From: Syncephalis plumigaleata
Lineage: Eukaryota; Zoopagomycota; Zoopagomycetes; Zoopagales; Piptocephalidaceae
DNA: 64,000 bases
Reading direction: 5' to 3'
Assembly (NCBI GenBank): GCA_025201365.1
Contig: JAIXMF010000013.1
Location: forward strand, 1-64,000
In this document: piece after piece, positions 38,511-51,240 of the stretch
Layout of the letters: each line of letters begins with the position of its first letter
Position numbering within the stretch: the first letter of the stretch is position 1
The notes under the pieces: generated by a model
Databases searched by the model: none
Seen by the model: the letters and a program-made list of their open reading frames with translations, nothing else
Told to the model about the DNA's origin: nothing
Position numbers and translations under genes: made by a program

Positions 38511-41500
38511 ATGTTCTCCTTTGAAGGCGACTACAAACGACGGCGTAATATACGTCTGGGTGGTAGTCATCGGGTGGATAATCGCTCAACACTAATACAA
38601 CAAGCGCAACAGCAGCGACAACAACGAGAGGAAGAACGACGTCGACAACAAGCTGCTATACAGATTCAGGTAAGTCTTTTTACTTTATTATGATATATGT
38701 ATATATACGCAGACATACCTATATTGTGATAATAACACTATTCTATAGCGTTGCTGGCGAGTGAAACGTCAACAGCTTAGTAGTCTAGCGCAGATTCGTC
38801 TTCAGTGGCAATCTACGTTGCAAGATTATGAACAGTCATGGCAGCATCAAACACTAGCGCTCTCGTCACACCCGTGCACCAATCAGTCTACTATGCACTT
38901 TTGCCAGCAGCAAGACTATTTGACGGAACAGTTGCTCATCTTTTACGAGAAACGTCATGATTTGACTCGATTGATTCAATACTGCCGTATATTGCTGACA
39001 CCTATAGAATTAAACGGTACACATGATAAGGATGATAATGGCAATAATAATAATAATAATGCGGATGTAGCAGCATCGAGTGTACTTCGACTCTACGTGC
39101 CATTGCTACTAGCCGAGACACATTGCATATGGCGTTTCCGATGTCAACTACTGGGTAGATTAGTGGCAAGCCAACTGGCAACTGATTCTAGGTAAATGCC
39201 ATTAGTATGTTATAAAGTGCGATCATACTTGCTAACCCACTAGATATTACGAATAGTGATGCAACTAAAGATGGTGTCTTTCTACAATTGCTGGAACATT
39301 TATTGAATATAAGTGGTATACCAGCATTGGCTACCGCACATCTTGATCTACATGATGGGTATGTACTTGCTGTAATAATGAGTGTAGCAATACTCAATAT
39401 ATAATACTGATGTATTACTCTTTATTTAGCGAGATCATTAATGCGGCACTGGCTATTAACGGTGTATTCAATGATATTTGTCAATATCTAGTCAATCAGG
39501 TACATATATACATACATGCATACATATACGTATATTAATCATGTTGCATTTCATCTATCTAGCCATTAGGACAAAAGGATTTACCATCAATTAGACTAGT
39601 CAGCAAGTGTATCGTACTTATTATGCAATCAGTGCCATCTGAAAAGATTATTGATGTTACATGCAATGTGCTGCTATCTGCTGAACAACTTGCTCATCGA
39701 TTGCCATTGGATTTGTTGAGTCAATTCTCTGTGGCATTTCCATTCTCTCATCTACTAAAACTGCTTCTACAAGATGAATCAATCATTACAGCAGATAATT
39801 CGGTGGCTATTCTAACTAATATTATTACATTTGGTCAAACACGAATTCCTCAATTAATAATGTCGGATAAGGTAAGTGACTATAGTGTAGACTATCATAC
39901 TCTACTCATTAGTAGTCATTAACTGGAATGGATATAGATTGCTTATATGCAAGTACTTGCTAAATGTATCAGTGCTATGCCATTGTGTTTACAGCTTGCT
40001 ACTACTACTACATCAACTACTACTACAGGTAATGGGATAATGAATGCTTATCATTACCACTAATACTCACCTCTATTATTGTCATGTAGATACATCGTAT
40101 ATTAATGATGATAATCCACCCTCCACACCATTGTCATCTATATCGAGAAAGTCATCGGGTACATTAGTGAATGAGCAACAAAAGCAGGCAGCCACTTCAT
40201 TTAGTACACTGCATCATATTCGTGCCATTACTAATGCTACTGACATGAATGATCGAGTATACGAACAGCATCTATTCATTCTACTCATGTACGCCCTACA
40301 ACAATGGGAGTTTGCTCGCGGTGATCTAATGGCTGTATTACTAACACGTACTCAAGAAATACCATTACTACAACAATGTTGGCAACTATTGGATTCATCC
40401 TCATTACTCGGTGAACTGCATACACATCGATTCTCGGTAGGCGTGTTTCGAGGTAATTATTACCAATAATGACATTGCTTGTACTCATACCATAATTAGA
40501 ATCACAATATACAGGTGCTGTTGCAGCATTATTAATTCTATGCGAGTTATACAGTCGTTCACTCGTCACACTAACCGATACCGAATTCTATGGTGATGCC
40601 AATCCATTACCACTACCAGATGTCGTTGATATATCAGCTATTCTACGAGTAGGTTCACTTGATGCTCACTTGTTGATTGCACTACTCATCATGAATTGTT
40701 AGAATGTTGCATTTGCCCTAGTTGGATGGCGATACTATAATGATCGTGCCATAATGACTGACCCGCAACAATACAAGACGATACATCAGCTACGCATTTC
40801 CTCCATAAGACTCATTCAACAAATTCATGCACGAGAGTAAGTAATAGAAATGTCAATTAGATTGAAGAGATGTCATGACACTTACATTTATTACATAGTT
40901 CTCGTAGAAAGTTTTGTCCCACCGGTCATTGGTATCTTGATGATATCGACTTGAATATACAACACTTTGATATTAGCGAGTTAATGGATAATGAACATGC
41001 AGAGTATGACGATGAAGAAGAGGATGACACTGAAGCAATCGAGAATATTCCCCATAATACAAGTGCACAAAGTATTATACTACGACAAATCCCATTTCTC
41101 ATTCCATTTGCCGATCGTGTACAACTATTACAACAGCTTGTTTATCGTAGTGAAGGTAAGATGATGACGACAATGAAGTGGAATGATCATTATTAATTAA
41201 ATGTTATAGAGCGTAATCGATCACTAATTCGTACACTCGTACCAAGAGAGATTAGTATACGAAGAAGTCACGTATTCGAAGATGCATTTAATCACATTAT
41301 GAGTTCTGGTAAGTGATCAATGTATTACTACGTATATATACATATGTATGTATTAATTGTATGTCATAGAACGTGGTGAATACTCCAACTTTCAAGTACG
41401 CTTTATTGATCAGTTTGGCATGGAAGAATCCGGATTCGGTGGTGGTAAGCTATTAACATAATAGTAAAGGAAACGAATGTTCATTAATACTTCATAATGA

Positions 41501-42813
41501 TTAGGTATATTCAAGGAATTCATTACTATGTATGTGATGATTGAGTATGATTATGCTCATCTACTAATTGATATGATACTATTAGATTATCAAATGAAGC
41601 ATTCAATAATGAAGATCTATTCTCATTAACGACAGATAATCGTTTATATCCTAGGGTGGATCGATTTGCACTTCAAGGTAAGTGTTCATTTGATATACAT
41701 TAACTATTTATCTAATAATCACATATATGTGTATATGTATATATACTAGAACAAAATCTTAAAAAGTATGAATTCTTGGGTATTATTGTTGGTCTAGCCA
41801 TACGAGATGGTATTCTATTAGACATTACCATGGCTGGTTTCTTCCTTAATAAATGGCTAGGAAAGATTAGTAGCTGTAAGTAATGACAATGATGATAATA
41901 GCTTGTATTAATGAATGTACTCTTTGAATAGTAGAAGATTTGGCCTCATTAGATCCTGATCTGTATCGTGGTCTAGTATTCCTAAAGGGATATGATGGCA
42001 ATGTGGAAGACTTGTCGCTTAATTTTACAATTATGGATAAAGGTAATCTACCTGAATGATTTCTAATCCATTATGTATTCATTATGTATTCATGCTTGTT
42101 ATAGAGCCTGATGGTCTACGTGAACGTGCACTTGTTCCTAATGGTGCCAACATTCCTGTCAACAGTGACAATCGATTGAATTATGTCTATTTAGTGGCTA
42201 ATTACCGATTAAACGTGCAGATAGAACGACAAAGTCGAGCATTCCTTCGTGGTCTATCGCATCTCATTGAATTACGATGGCTTCGGCTATTCGATACTGT
42301 AAGCGTGCATCATTGCTATTGTCATTATACCAGTATTGATTAATCTATCTGTAATGACATAGCTCGAGTTACAAGGCCTCATTGGTGGTGCGTATAAACC
42401 TATTGATGTTGAAGATCTTCGACATAATACAGTATACGGTGGAGACTATCATGATAAACATCCGATAATCCAACGATTCTGGCGAGTAGTCGATAGTTTC
42501 GATGATGAACAACGTCGTAAATTGTTAAGATTCGCGACAAGTTGCTCACGTCCACCATTACTTGGATTTGCCGATTTACGTCCTAAATTTGCCATTAATC
42601 CAGCGGAAAATGATCAAGATCGATTACCGACCACTGCCACTTGTATGAATCTATTAAAGTTGCCACCATTTAAAACCTATGAAATTATGAAGGAGTAAGT
42701 AGAATCGATTGATTGATTAATTAATCACTTCTGTTACTAATATCATCTTATTATTATTCATTAGAAAATTACTGTACGCTATAAATACCGAGGCTGGTTT
42801 TGATCTCTCCTAG
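38511..42813 (+). CDS. HUL5: HECT E3 ubiquitin ligase, Hul5/UBE3C type
   Basis: Hul5/UBE3C extends ubiquitin chains on proteasome-bound substrates. The start 'MFSFEGDYKRRRNIRLGG' is diagnostic for this family and is followed by a Gln/Arg-rich helix and an IQ-like motif ('QAAIQIQ', 'RCWRVKRQQL'). About 19 exons are separated by short introns. The helical middle (residues ~100-650) is poorly conserved. The HECT domain includes 'VRFIDQFGMEESGFGGGIFKEF', 'DRFALQ' and 'RSRAFLRGLSHLIELRWLRLF', with the thioester Cys in 'TATCMNLLKLPPFKTYEIMK' (Cys codon near 42,642). The C-terminus 'LLYAINTEAGFDLS' is typical. The junction after 39,191 does not phase cleanly. Confidence 0.94.
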
Positions 42814-42934
42814 ATAGATTCATTCCCGTGTGGCATAGCAGCTGATTACTACTATGACAATTGTTATTGACATTTACTATGAATAAACTCGATTTCCCTA
42901 GTGCTATATATTTATTTGTATAACAAGTAGAATA

Positions 42935-45900
42935 TTACTGAGCAAGTGCAGCAATTCTATTCAATGCACTACCGTGTCGGAACCATTCCAATTGATCAGC
43001 ACTCATGGTATGCTGGGTAGGAATGCTACGCTCCTTGCCATCCGGTGTAGTAACAATCAAGGTGACACTACGCGTATCTGCCGTGTCTGGATTACTAACG
43101 AGATCGATGAGTCCTTCCGTGCGTACACTCGTATCCGGTGTGAACCATTGATAATCATCTTCATTGACAAAGGTCAACGGTAGAATGCCTTGCTTCTTCA
43201 AATTAGTCTCGTGTATACGCGCGAATGATCTAGCAATGATAAGACGACCACCAAGGAAACGAGGTTGCATGGCGGCATGTTCACGCGCTGATCCCTCACC
43301 ATAATTATGCTATTATAATGACATTATGTAATTAATAAATATAATAGTAATGCTATACTGTCATATAACTTACATCAGCTACTACTAGCCATGATATACC
43401 TTCTCTCTTGTATTGTTTGGCAATATCTGGAATAGTATTCTCCTATTTACATGTATCCATAATGATTAGTATAGCAGATACTTTATAATCCAATCACTTA
43501 CCTCTCCTGTAACAGCATGTATGGCCGAGTTCACTTTACCATTATCTGCATTAACAGCACCGATTAATGTGTTATTTGCAATGTTCTCCAAGTGTCCTTT
43601 GTATTTCAACCATGGTCCTGCCGCACTATTAATTACATTGATTAATGACGTGTATTAATAAACATTCATCACTCACCTAATATGATCTGTAGTGCATTTA
43701 CCCTGTACACGTACTAATACACGTAGATCTGTAAACTCTTGACCATTCCATGCAGAGAATGGTGCCAATACTTGAAGACGTGTTGATTGTGGATCAATAA
43801 CTACCGCTTGTTGTGGATCTGCTTCAACATGAATGGGTGGTGGCTTGTACGATGCCTTTCCTATACATAATATACATAATATGTATATACAGATGTTAGA
43901 TTCATTATAAACATAATACTATGACTACTAACCTGCAGCAAATCCTTCTTGTGGTAGTTCATCACCTGATGGCGGTGTTAAATGGAATGGCTTACCATTC
44001 CTATCAATTAATGTATCTGTAATTGGATTGAAACTTAATTTGCCAGACAGTGACATTGCTGTAACAATCTAGAATGATGTATATGATGTTGTTTAGTAAC
44101 AATGCATACATGAATACAATACAAATAGTAAGCATGATTACCTCAGGTGATGCTAGAAAGTTCATTGTATTTGGATTGCCATCATTACGACTACGGAAAT
44201 TACGATTGAATGAGGTAACTATAGCATTCTGTTCTTTATCACTAATATTATTACGATCCCACTAATCATGTCATTCAGTATTCAGTATTCAGTATTGACT
44301 AATAATCTATAGATGATGATGACTACTTACTTGTCCGATACATGGACCACATGCATTGCGAGCATTTGTCCACCCACTGATCGAAGTGTTTCTGCATGTC
44401 CATCACGTTCAGCGGTGGCTCTAATTGTTCAGATCCCGGTGTGACTAGGAATTGACTCTTCATTTTAACGCCGTGTTTCTCTGCTTGTTTTGCTACAGAA
44501 ACTACACGCGACCTAGTATATGAGATATGAGATATAAGATGAGGGATCAATAGACTTCACTACTAGTATCACTCACATATCTTCATAGCTACTATTGGTG
44601 CAACTACCAATCAATCCTGTACGTACTTCATCTTTCCATCCATTCTCTTGAATAATCTGCTTAAACTGACTTAATGGCGTAGCAAGATCCGGTGTAAATG
44701 GACCATTCAAATGTGGTTCCAACTTGGACAAGTCAATATCAATCACTTTATCGTAATAACGAGATGGATCTTGTTGACATGCAGCATCTGCTGATAGATA
44801 ATTAGCGGCTACTTGATCAGCTGCTTTGGCAATATCGGCTCGTTGTGTTGCTTGTAAGTAGCGTCGCATATTATCGCCATACGGGAATGTAGAAGTGGTA
44901 GCACCCACCTAACAACAATGATTAATTAGTATGCAATACTGCAATGTCTCTTCTTCTCACCTCTGCTCCCATATTACAAATGGTGGCCATACCAGTACAC
45001 GATAGAGAATTGACACCAGGTCCGAAATATTCAATAATATGTCCTGTACCGCCCTATTATATATATATATTATATATATATATATATTAAATAGATTAGT
45101 AGCTCATTATTAGTTCATGTATACATCTACTTACCCGTACAGTAAGTTGTCCCGCTAAATGTAGGATAACATCTTTAGGGCTAGCCATCCATTTAACTTG
45201 CCATCCAAGCGTACTCCCAGTATCTTTGGTGCTTTCAACTCCCATGGAATGGCAGCCATTGCATCCACTGCATCTGCACCACCCACACCGATGGCTAACA
45301 TACCGAGACCACCTGCATTTGGTGTATGACTATCTATTTATATATATTTATATATATATATATATTAGCTGTATTGATTACTATGATTACTATTTCACTT
45401 ACCTGTACCCAACATTAATGTGCCTGGTGCAGCATAATTCTCTAATACAATCTGATGAATAATGCCTATGATATACAAGTTAATTATCACTAGTAATAAT
45501 TAGTAATATTCCTTACCACTACCAGGTCTCCAGAAATGCATGCCGTATTTACGTGATGCACTATTTAGAATTCAAATATTTCATGACTTGTCTTCTCAGC
45601 AGTGACTACATCTTGTTCTGCTCCATCGCGTGCTACAATTAAATGATCACAATGAACTGAGGTGGGTACAGCTGTGGTGGGTAGACCTGATAACATGAAC
45701 TGAAGTATAGCCATTTGTGCTGATGCATCTGTTATCAATAGCATGATCATCATCATCATGATGGTTATTAGATCAATGTCATATAATACTGTTCTATATC
45801 AGTATTACCTTGCATGGCCACTCGATCTAATACAATACAATACAATACAATATATAATAAACATGAGTATGCACCTATATACATGTATACTATTCACTTA

Positions 45901-46238
45901 CCAGGTGATAGCTTTAGATAAGTTTCACCGCGTACTAGTCCATGAGCACTGGTGGGATCACTCAAGTGAGCATAGAGTATCTTCTCTGCTAGAGTAAGTG
46001 GACGTTGACCCAACTGTTCGCGTACACTTTCCAGATTAGATTGGAATTGCGTATAGTTTGGTACAGGTCGACGTGATTGTGCTGACTGAGTAGACGACAT
46101 AGTAGCCATACTACTACGTAAACCAGCTGATAAACGAGTACCACCTCGTCGATAATACTAATTGACCATTGTTTACTATGCTATATATATATATCTATTG
46201 ACTCTATTGCTATTACTTACTTGTTGTAGTCGCTGCAT
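42935..46238 (-). CDS. ACO1: Aconitate hydratase, mitochondrial
   Basis: Interconverts citrate and isocitrate in the TCA cycle using a [4Fe-4S] cluster. The first exon (46221-46238, 'MQRLQQ') joins '[20 protein letters not shown]', an Arg-rich presequence. Family blocks: '[14 protein letters not shown]'-type, '[20 protein letters not shown]', '[20 protein letters not shown]', '[13 protein letters not shown]' and '[14 protein letters not shown]' (cluster Cys 1). 'NACGPCIGQ' (Cys 2 and 3, near 44,345) is the cluster site. The last exon ends '[12 protein letters not shown]'. About a dozen exons with short introns, several carrying TA repeats. One base seems missing at about 44,421-44,428 and again near 44,355 within AAA runs; the protein is otherwise complete. 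Confidence 0.96.
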
Positions 46239-46784
46239 TGTCAAGTAGATAATAATAATAATATACGTGTATGTGTATGAGTGTATATGTTTGCAACTAT
46301 AAAAGGCCGTCCCGATAGAGAAAGGGAAGGAAATGCAGTATTGAGTGAGGACAGGCAGAAAGATTAGATCTAGAGATGATCACATCTACATTATAGTAAA
46401 AACTGGAATGAGCGGCGATTCAATCAATCAATCAATCAATTCATATACACACATTATTATTGTATTGTACTAGACAATGAAGAAATAATGTTTATTTGTT
46501 GTAAGGACATACACACATATATGTAGATATATATGTAGATATAATATAGGGACAGAAACAAGATATCAATAAGGAATATGCTGATCACATCAAGAATGAA
46601 GAAATGCAATAATAGTAGTATAAATAGGATAAATAGTAAATCTAATGGCTGTGGTTGTGGTTGTTAGATGATGAGTGTGGACTCATTGGCTCAAGTTCAA
46701 TTGGTGGCTGTGTTGTTATAGTATTAACAGTGAATGTACTTTGTTGTCGTGTATGACGCCATTCATCTGATGATACTACAACAT
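46239..46784. promoter_or_regulatory. Aconitase promoter and CSC1 3' flank
   Basis: 546 bases between the aconitase start and the stop of the next minus-strand gene. Contains a (AATC)n run near 46,420-46,440. Nothing specific is recognised. Confidence 0.45.
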
Positions 46785-49700
46785 TCAATGGATCCACACA
46801 TTACTACTATTATTACTGTTACTTGTACTACTTGTAGCAGTAGCTACTCCAGTACAAAGATCAATATAGACCTCACTGACTACATCCCAATCTTGTGTCC
46901 AACAACCTTGACTATGAATATTACGTTGTAATGGTAATTCTGATAGAGTAGATGTTTCCCTATCAGAAGATACAGATACCTTTCGCATACGTAATGATTT
47001 GCTATCATTCGTAGTAGTATTAGTCGCAGTTGTAGCAGTAGCTGCCACATTTGACTCCATATTAATTAATGTAGATGCTGCCGTGGGACGTGACCATGTA
47101 GAAGTGTGTCCCACACTACTATTCTCACTATCATCTCGTTCCATAGTAATGACACTAGTTGTTGTAGCAGCTGTAACTGTTGCTACTGTTGCATGAGTGT
47201 TATCGATTAGTTTACGTTTATCGCTGTATGGATCATCTTTCTGCTCGTGTGATCGCCATAAACGTTGACTCGCTTCTTGTACGGATTTAGATACCATTAC
47301 ACGTAGTAATGGACCTGAGAATGCTGGATGTGTGAATGTGGCATTCAATTCACGACTACTCGGTTGATCCACTGGACTAGTAGGTACGCGGGTATACTTG
47401 AACTCTGGCAACAAGTGACTCTTACCGAATGACCATAACACAATGGTAATAATCGGTAATGGTATGACGAGACATGCTTGTACCGGTGCATTATTAATTG
47501 TAAGTACAACGGTCATCACTAATTGGAAGCATAGAATGGCAGCCATGCATTGATTGTAAACAGTTGGCCATAAATAACCGTCGCGTTCCACTTTAGTCGC
47601 GTAAACATACCTATTCACCATTTGTTACAATCATTATCATTATTGCTATATTGTTCGTACTTACATGAATTGATAGCGGAATACCATCAGTGCTATGAAA
47701 AAGTTCAACGATGCTACCGCAAGAATCAATGGCGAGATAACAGAGAATAGAATGCCAATCAACATTAGAAATACATAGTTGCCGTACATCACTTCAAATG
47801 GAAAGTGTGGTGGACGTGTAAACTCTTGTAATTCACGCGGTGTTGGATGGAATAGACGTCGTCGCGAGAATATACGAATAAGCGCGAATAGTTGTAATAG
47901 TTCAACGGCTATACCAATACCACGTACTGTGATATAGGTCACCCATATATTCGAGGTTCTTACCATGGCCTCTACAATACGCTTAAATCCGAATTCAGCT
48001 GATTGTAACAGAGTATTCCATCGGCCATTACTAATATCAATGGTAATAGAAATAATGAACGCCGTCATAAACACGGTTAATTGATTGACAAATAAAAAGG
48101 TGAACAGCTTCTTCAGTACTGAATGTCGTATACGACCACCTGTGTTGATACCTTCGTATTTCGATAGAATACGTAATAGACGTGGTAATGCCATGAAGAA
48201 TAGCATCATTAGTATGGGACTGATGCTGGCCGATAGTAAACGGAAGAAGGTGTTGAATCGATTAAATAGATTCTTGGTAAATGTCCATGCCGCCATAATC
48301 TTTGGTATATCCGCCATAGTGGCCATCCATGATACGGTGAATACGCCAAATAGTAATATACCCATAAATACTAGTTTACCCGATAATTGACGTGATGTAC
48401 GTTCTGGTAGTTTTAACGCGACATTCGTCCAGATGATATCTTCCGGTGGAACGGCTAGGGTTACTTGCGGTGCTTTCTTTAACTTTGTCAGTTGTTTCGT
48501 CGATCGTAGCTTGTGTTTTAGCACGCGCATTGCTTGATGTGCCTCGGATACTGATGGATAGCACACGAAGCCAACGCTTGATGGACTGAATTTACTGAAC
48601 TTTTGTCGAGTAGCGTAGATTTCCGTTTCTAACGTGTCAATCTGTTCGGCGTAATAATCGATGGCATCCACCTTTTTGCCATAATAACCATTAACGTAGC
48701 GTGTTGGACGTCGTTGTGGCATCTTATCGGGATCTAGATAATAATCGATGTATGAATGTATATGTGTGTGTGTTAATTATAGGAAATGATACTAATCTTC
48801 ATAGAATATACGTACTTTTATAGTGTTTCGCTAGTAGTGACTCCAATTGGCGAAGGGCGTGTTCGTGTTTCTCGACCAATTTTGGTAGATCGCCAATCTT
48901 ACGATTAATCACTGCCACGGCATTCGGATGCCAGACACCGTATTCACCTAGCCATTCATGTAGACCACGATCAGAACGATATCGCTTTGGTAGTTGCGTG
49001 ATCATGATACACGCGTGTGCACCTGTCTCGAGTATTCTGGCGATGCGAATAGGCCTTGTCGTAACGAAATGATCTTCTTGAATAGTCGATAGCCCATGTA
49101 GTAAACGACTCCCGATACAACCCAACACATCACGGCATGTGCCCATAATCGTTCCTTATTGGTGGTGGCCGCAGTAAGCGACAGTTGTGCAAAGTTGAAC
49201 TCTTGCTCCTCTGTTTCTATGAGTAGTACGGTCCTCTTCCGTTGCATATAGGTCGAATAGTTGATGGGTAATAGCACTAGCGAGACGATCACACCGAGTA
49301 CGAAGAAGATATGGGAGCAGAATTGAATGAAATTAAGGAATACAGTGGCATCTAGTCCAAGTTGAAGTGCTAGCGTATCATGATTCGCGAATAGAACCGG
49401 CCTTATCCACGAGAATATACCTGGTGCAAGTTTAGGAGGTCGCCGCCTTTTTCATTGTTAACAGAGATGATTAGTTTATATAAATGAATAAATATAATGC
49501 AATACAATATGACTTACGTTGGATCAATGTATTTCTGTCGTCGAGCATAAATCACTAGATAGAGAACAGACAGGTAACAGGTGAGTGAGACTGATACTTG
49601 TGGCCTTTCACCCGTACAAAATGTAGAATACTCACCATTGTTTTTGGGACGCAATAGTGAAAATAGAATGATGACCCCTATTTGAAGACCTACCGAGAGC

Positions 49701-49846
49701 ATAAACTGTATTGCCAGTGTCTTCATACTAGGTGATTCTGTTGGCGCATTATTGCCATTGGATATGTCGAAACTAGTGTTGTTGAACACGTTAGACTCGT
49801 CAGCGACAAGCGTGGCATTTTGGAATTGGTGCGGAGATTCACTCAT
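46785..49846 (-). CDS. CSC1: CSC1/TMEM63-type osmosensitive cation channel
   Basis: Members form stretch- or osmolarity-gated cation channels in fungal plasma or internal membranes. Exons: 49636-49846, 49518-49554, about 48826-49444, about 47661-48737 and 46785-47615. The N-terminus is extracellular, then a first helix and 'RPKNNVIYARRQKYIDP'. Domain order: N-terminal TM region, cytosolic RRM-like segment ('ITQLPKRYRS', 'VGFVCYPSVSEAHQA', 'PPEDIIWTNVAL'), then the RSN1_7TM core ('SPILMMLFFMALPRLLRIL', 'FEVMYGNYVFLMLIGILFSV', 'SPLILAVASLNFFIAL'). A long Ser/Thr/Asn-rich C-terminal tail (about 200 residues) ends 'NSSNVWIH'. One base seems missing near 49,025, just before 'TGAHACIMITQLP'. Confidence 0.94.
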
Positions 49847-51240
49847 GGTGAGCGGAGATCGCTGCACGGAATCTGCACCTTATAGTTAACAGCTAACTAT
49901 TCGTTTGTACGCTAATAGTTCCAACTAAAGTCTGCCGAATTCGTTAGACGAGACACTAGATAGCCAGCAATATTGCGACGAATCTCGACGAAAATAGCAA
50001 TGGCAAAAAGGGATAAAGCGTGCCAATAACAAGACGTACCTCAATGAATATGAGTGAAAGGAAGTGAAAGAATGGATAAATGTGTGGGTGTGCGCACGAT
50101 AGTGTATAAGTTATAATGCGGTAATGGAATTTAAGGAGAAGAAGAGGAGCAAGAAGAGGAAGAGGAGCTCCACCAGTGAGCAGTAATAAAGAAGGATTAG
50201 ATTTTCTGGATGATGCTAAACTCACACCTTTCCTATTGTATCAAATCAACTAAAAAGTGAAAAAAGTTAATAGGTTTAAAACAGTGGGTGCATGAGCGAG
50301 TAGAACTATTGTAGAGATAGCTCATTCGGATATACGCACACACACATACACACATACATATATAGATAAATGAATGTAAGAAGGGTAATGATGGCGTATC
50401 AGTTTCAATGACAGGGATAATGACCTATATCTAATAATAACTGCTACAACTGCTACTTGTATTCATTGTCGGTTGGGTCATTGTTATTGAAAGTATATTA
50501 CACTAAAAGGATTGCATTACAATGCCGGCAATACTACTATTTGTCAAGGACAAACAAAACATGCAGCTCTATACTATTTCTAGATAATGCTGTCGCTTAT
50601 CCTTGCTTGCAATGGAAACGAGTATTGACACGATTGCTTCTGTAGAAAAAAAGCCGAATATGGCTGGTTGCACGCCAATCTCAAACGGTATAGTGTTTGT
50701 ATTTTACGGTATAACTGATACATCATTATGACAAGCGTGTAACTGAATGAGTGACTCGATAATGGCATTCAGTTCAGATTGGATACGAATTCATTCAGAT
50801 TGAATTGAGATGGAATGCAATGACTCAGATTGATTGGATATTTGCCAGTCACACACACACATATACAAGCATTCCTACGTATACAGCCTAATAAAAGTGC
50901 ATCTTATTGGGATTGACTGACTTAGCATTACCCATCTGTGGTGCGTTGACGAGTCATCTTGTACGCAGGTGTAAGCATATGCCTTTGAATGCTATTCCTG
51001 ACGATGTACATAAATATAAGGAGGCATCTATTTACATATCTCGTCCAACTATTATACTGCACACACACACACATTTGTTCTCTTTCCACAAATTACGACA
51101 TATTAATATACATTTTTGATTGTGTAGTTTATTTTACTATTTTGTTAGCAACCATTCTCTGGTAAGTTGTATTGAGTGGATAGTCGTATTAAAGATAGGA
51201 TATACATACATAAATATCTATTTATTGTATTGTGTCTATC
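49847..51240. promoter_or_regulatory. Divergent intergenic region CSC1 / RBR ligase
   Basis: 1.4 kb between two divergent starts. Contains a GA-rich stretch at 50,135-50,170, CA microsatellites near 50,338-50,357, 50,851 and 51,061, and a 'tcagattg' repeat (about 50,772-50,835). No gene is supported. Confidence 0.5.

Noticed and set aside
46999-47196. Val-rich + strand frame within CSC1
   Set aside because: Antisense to the Thr/Asn-rich CSC1 tail; no independent support.
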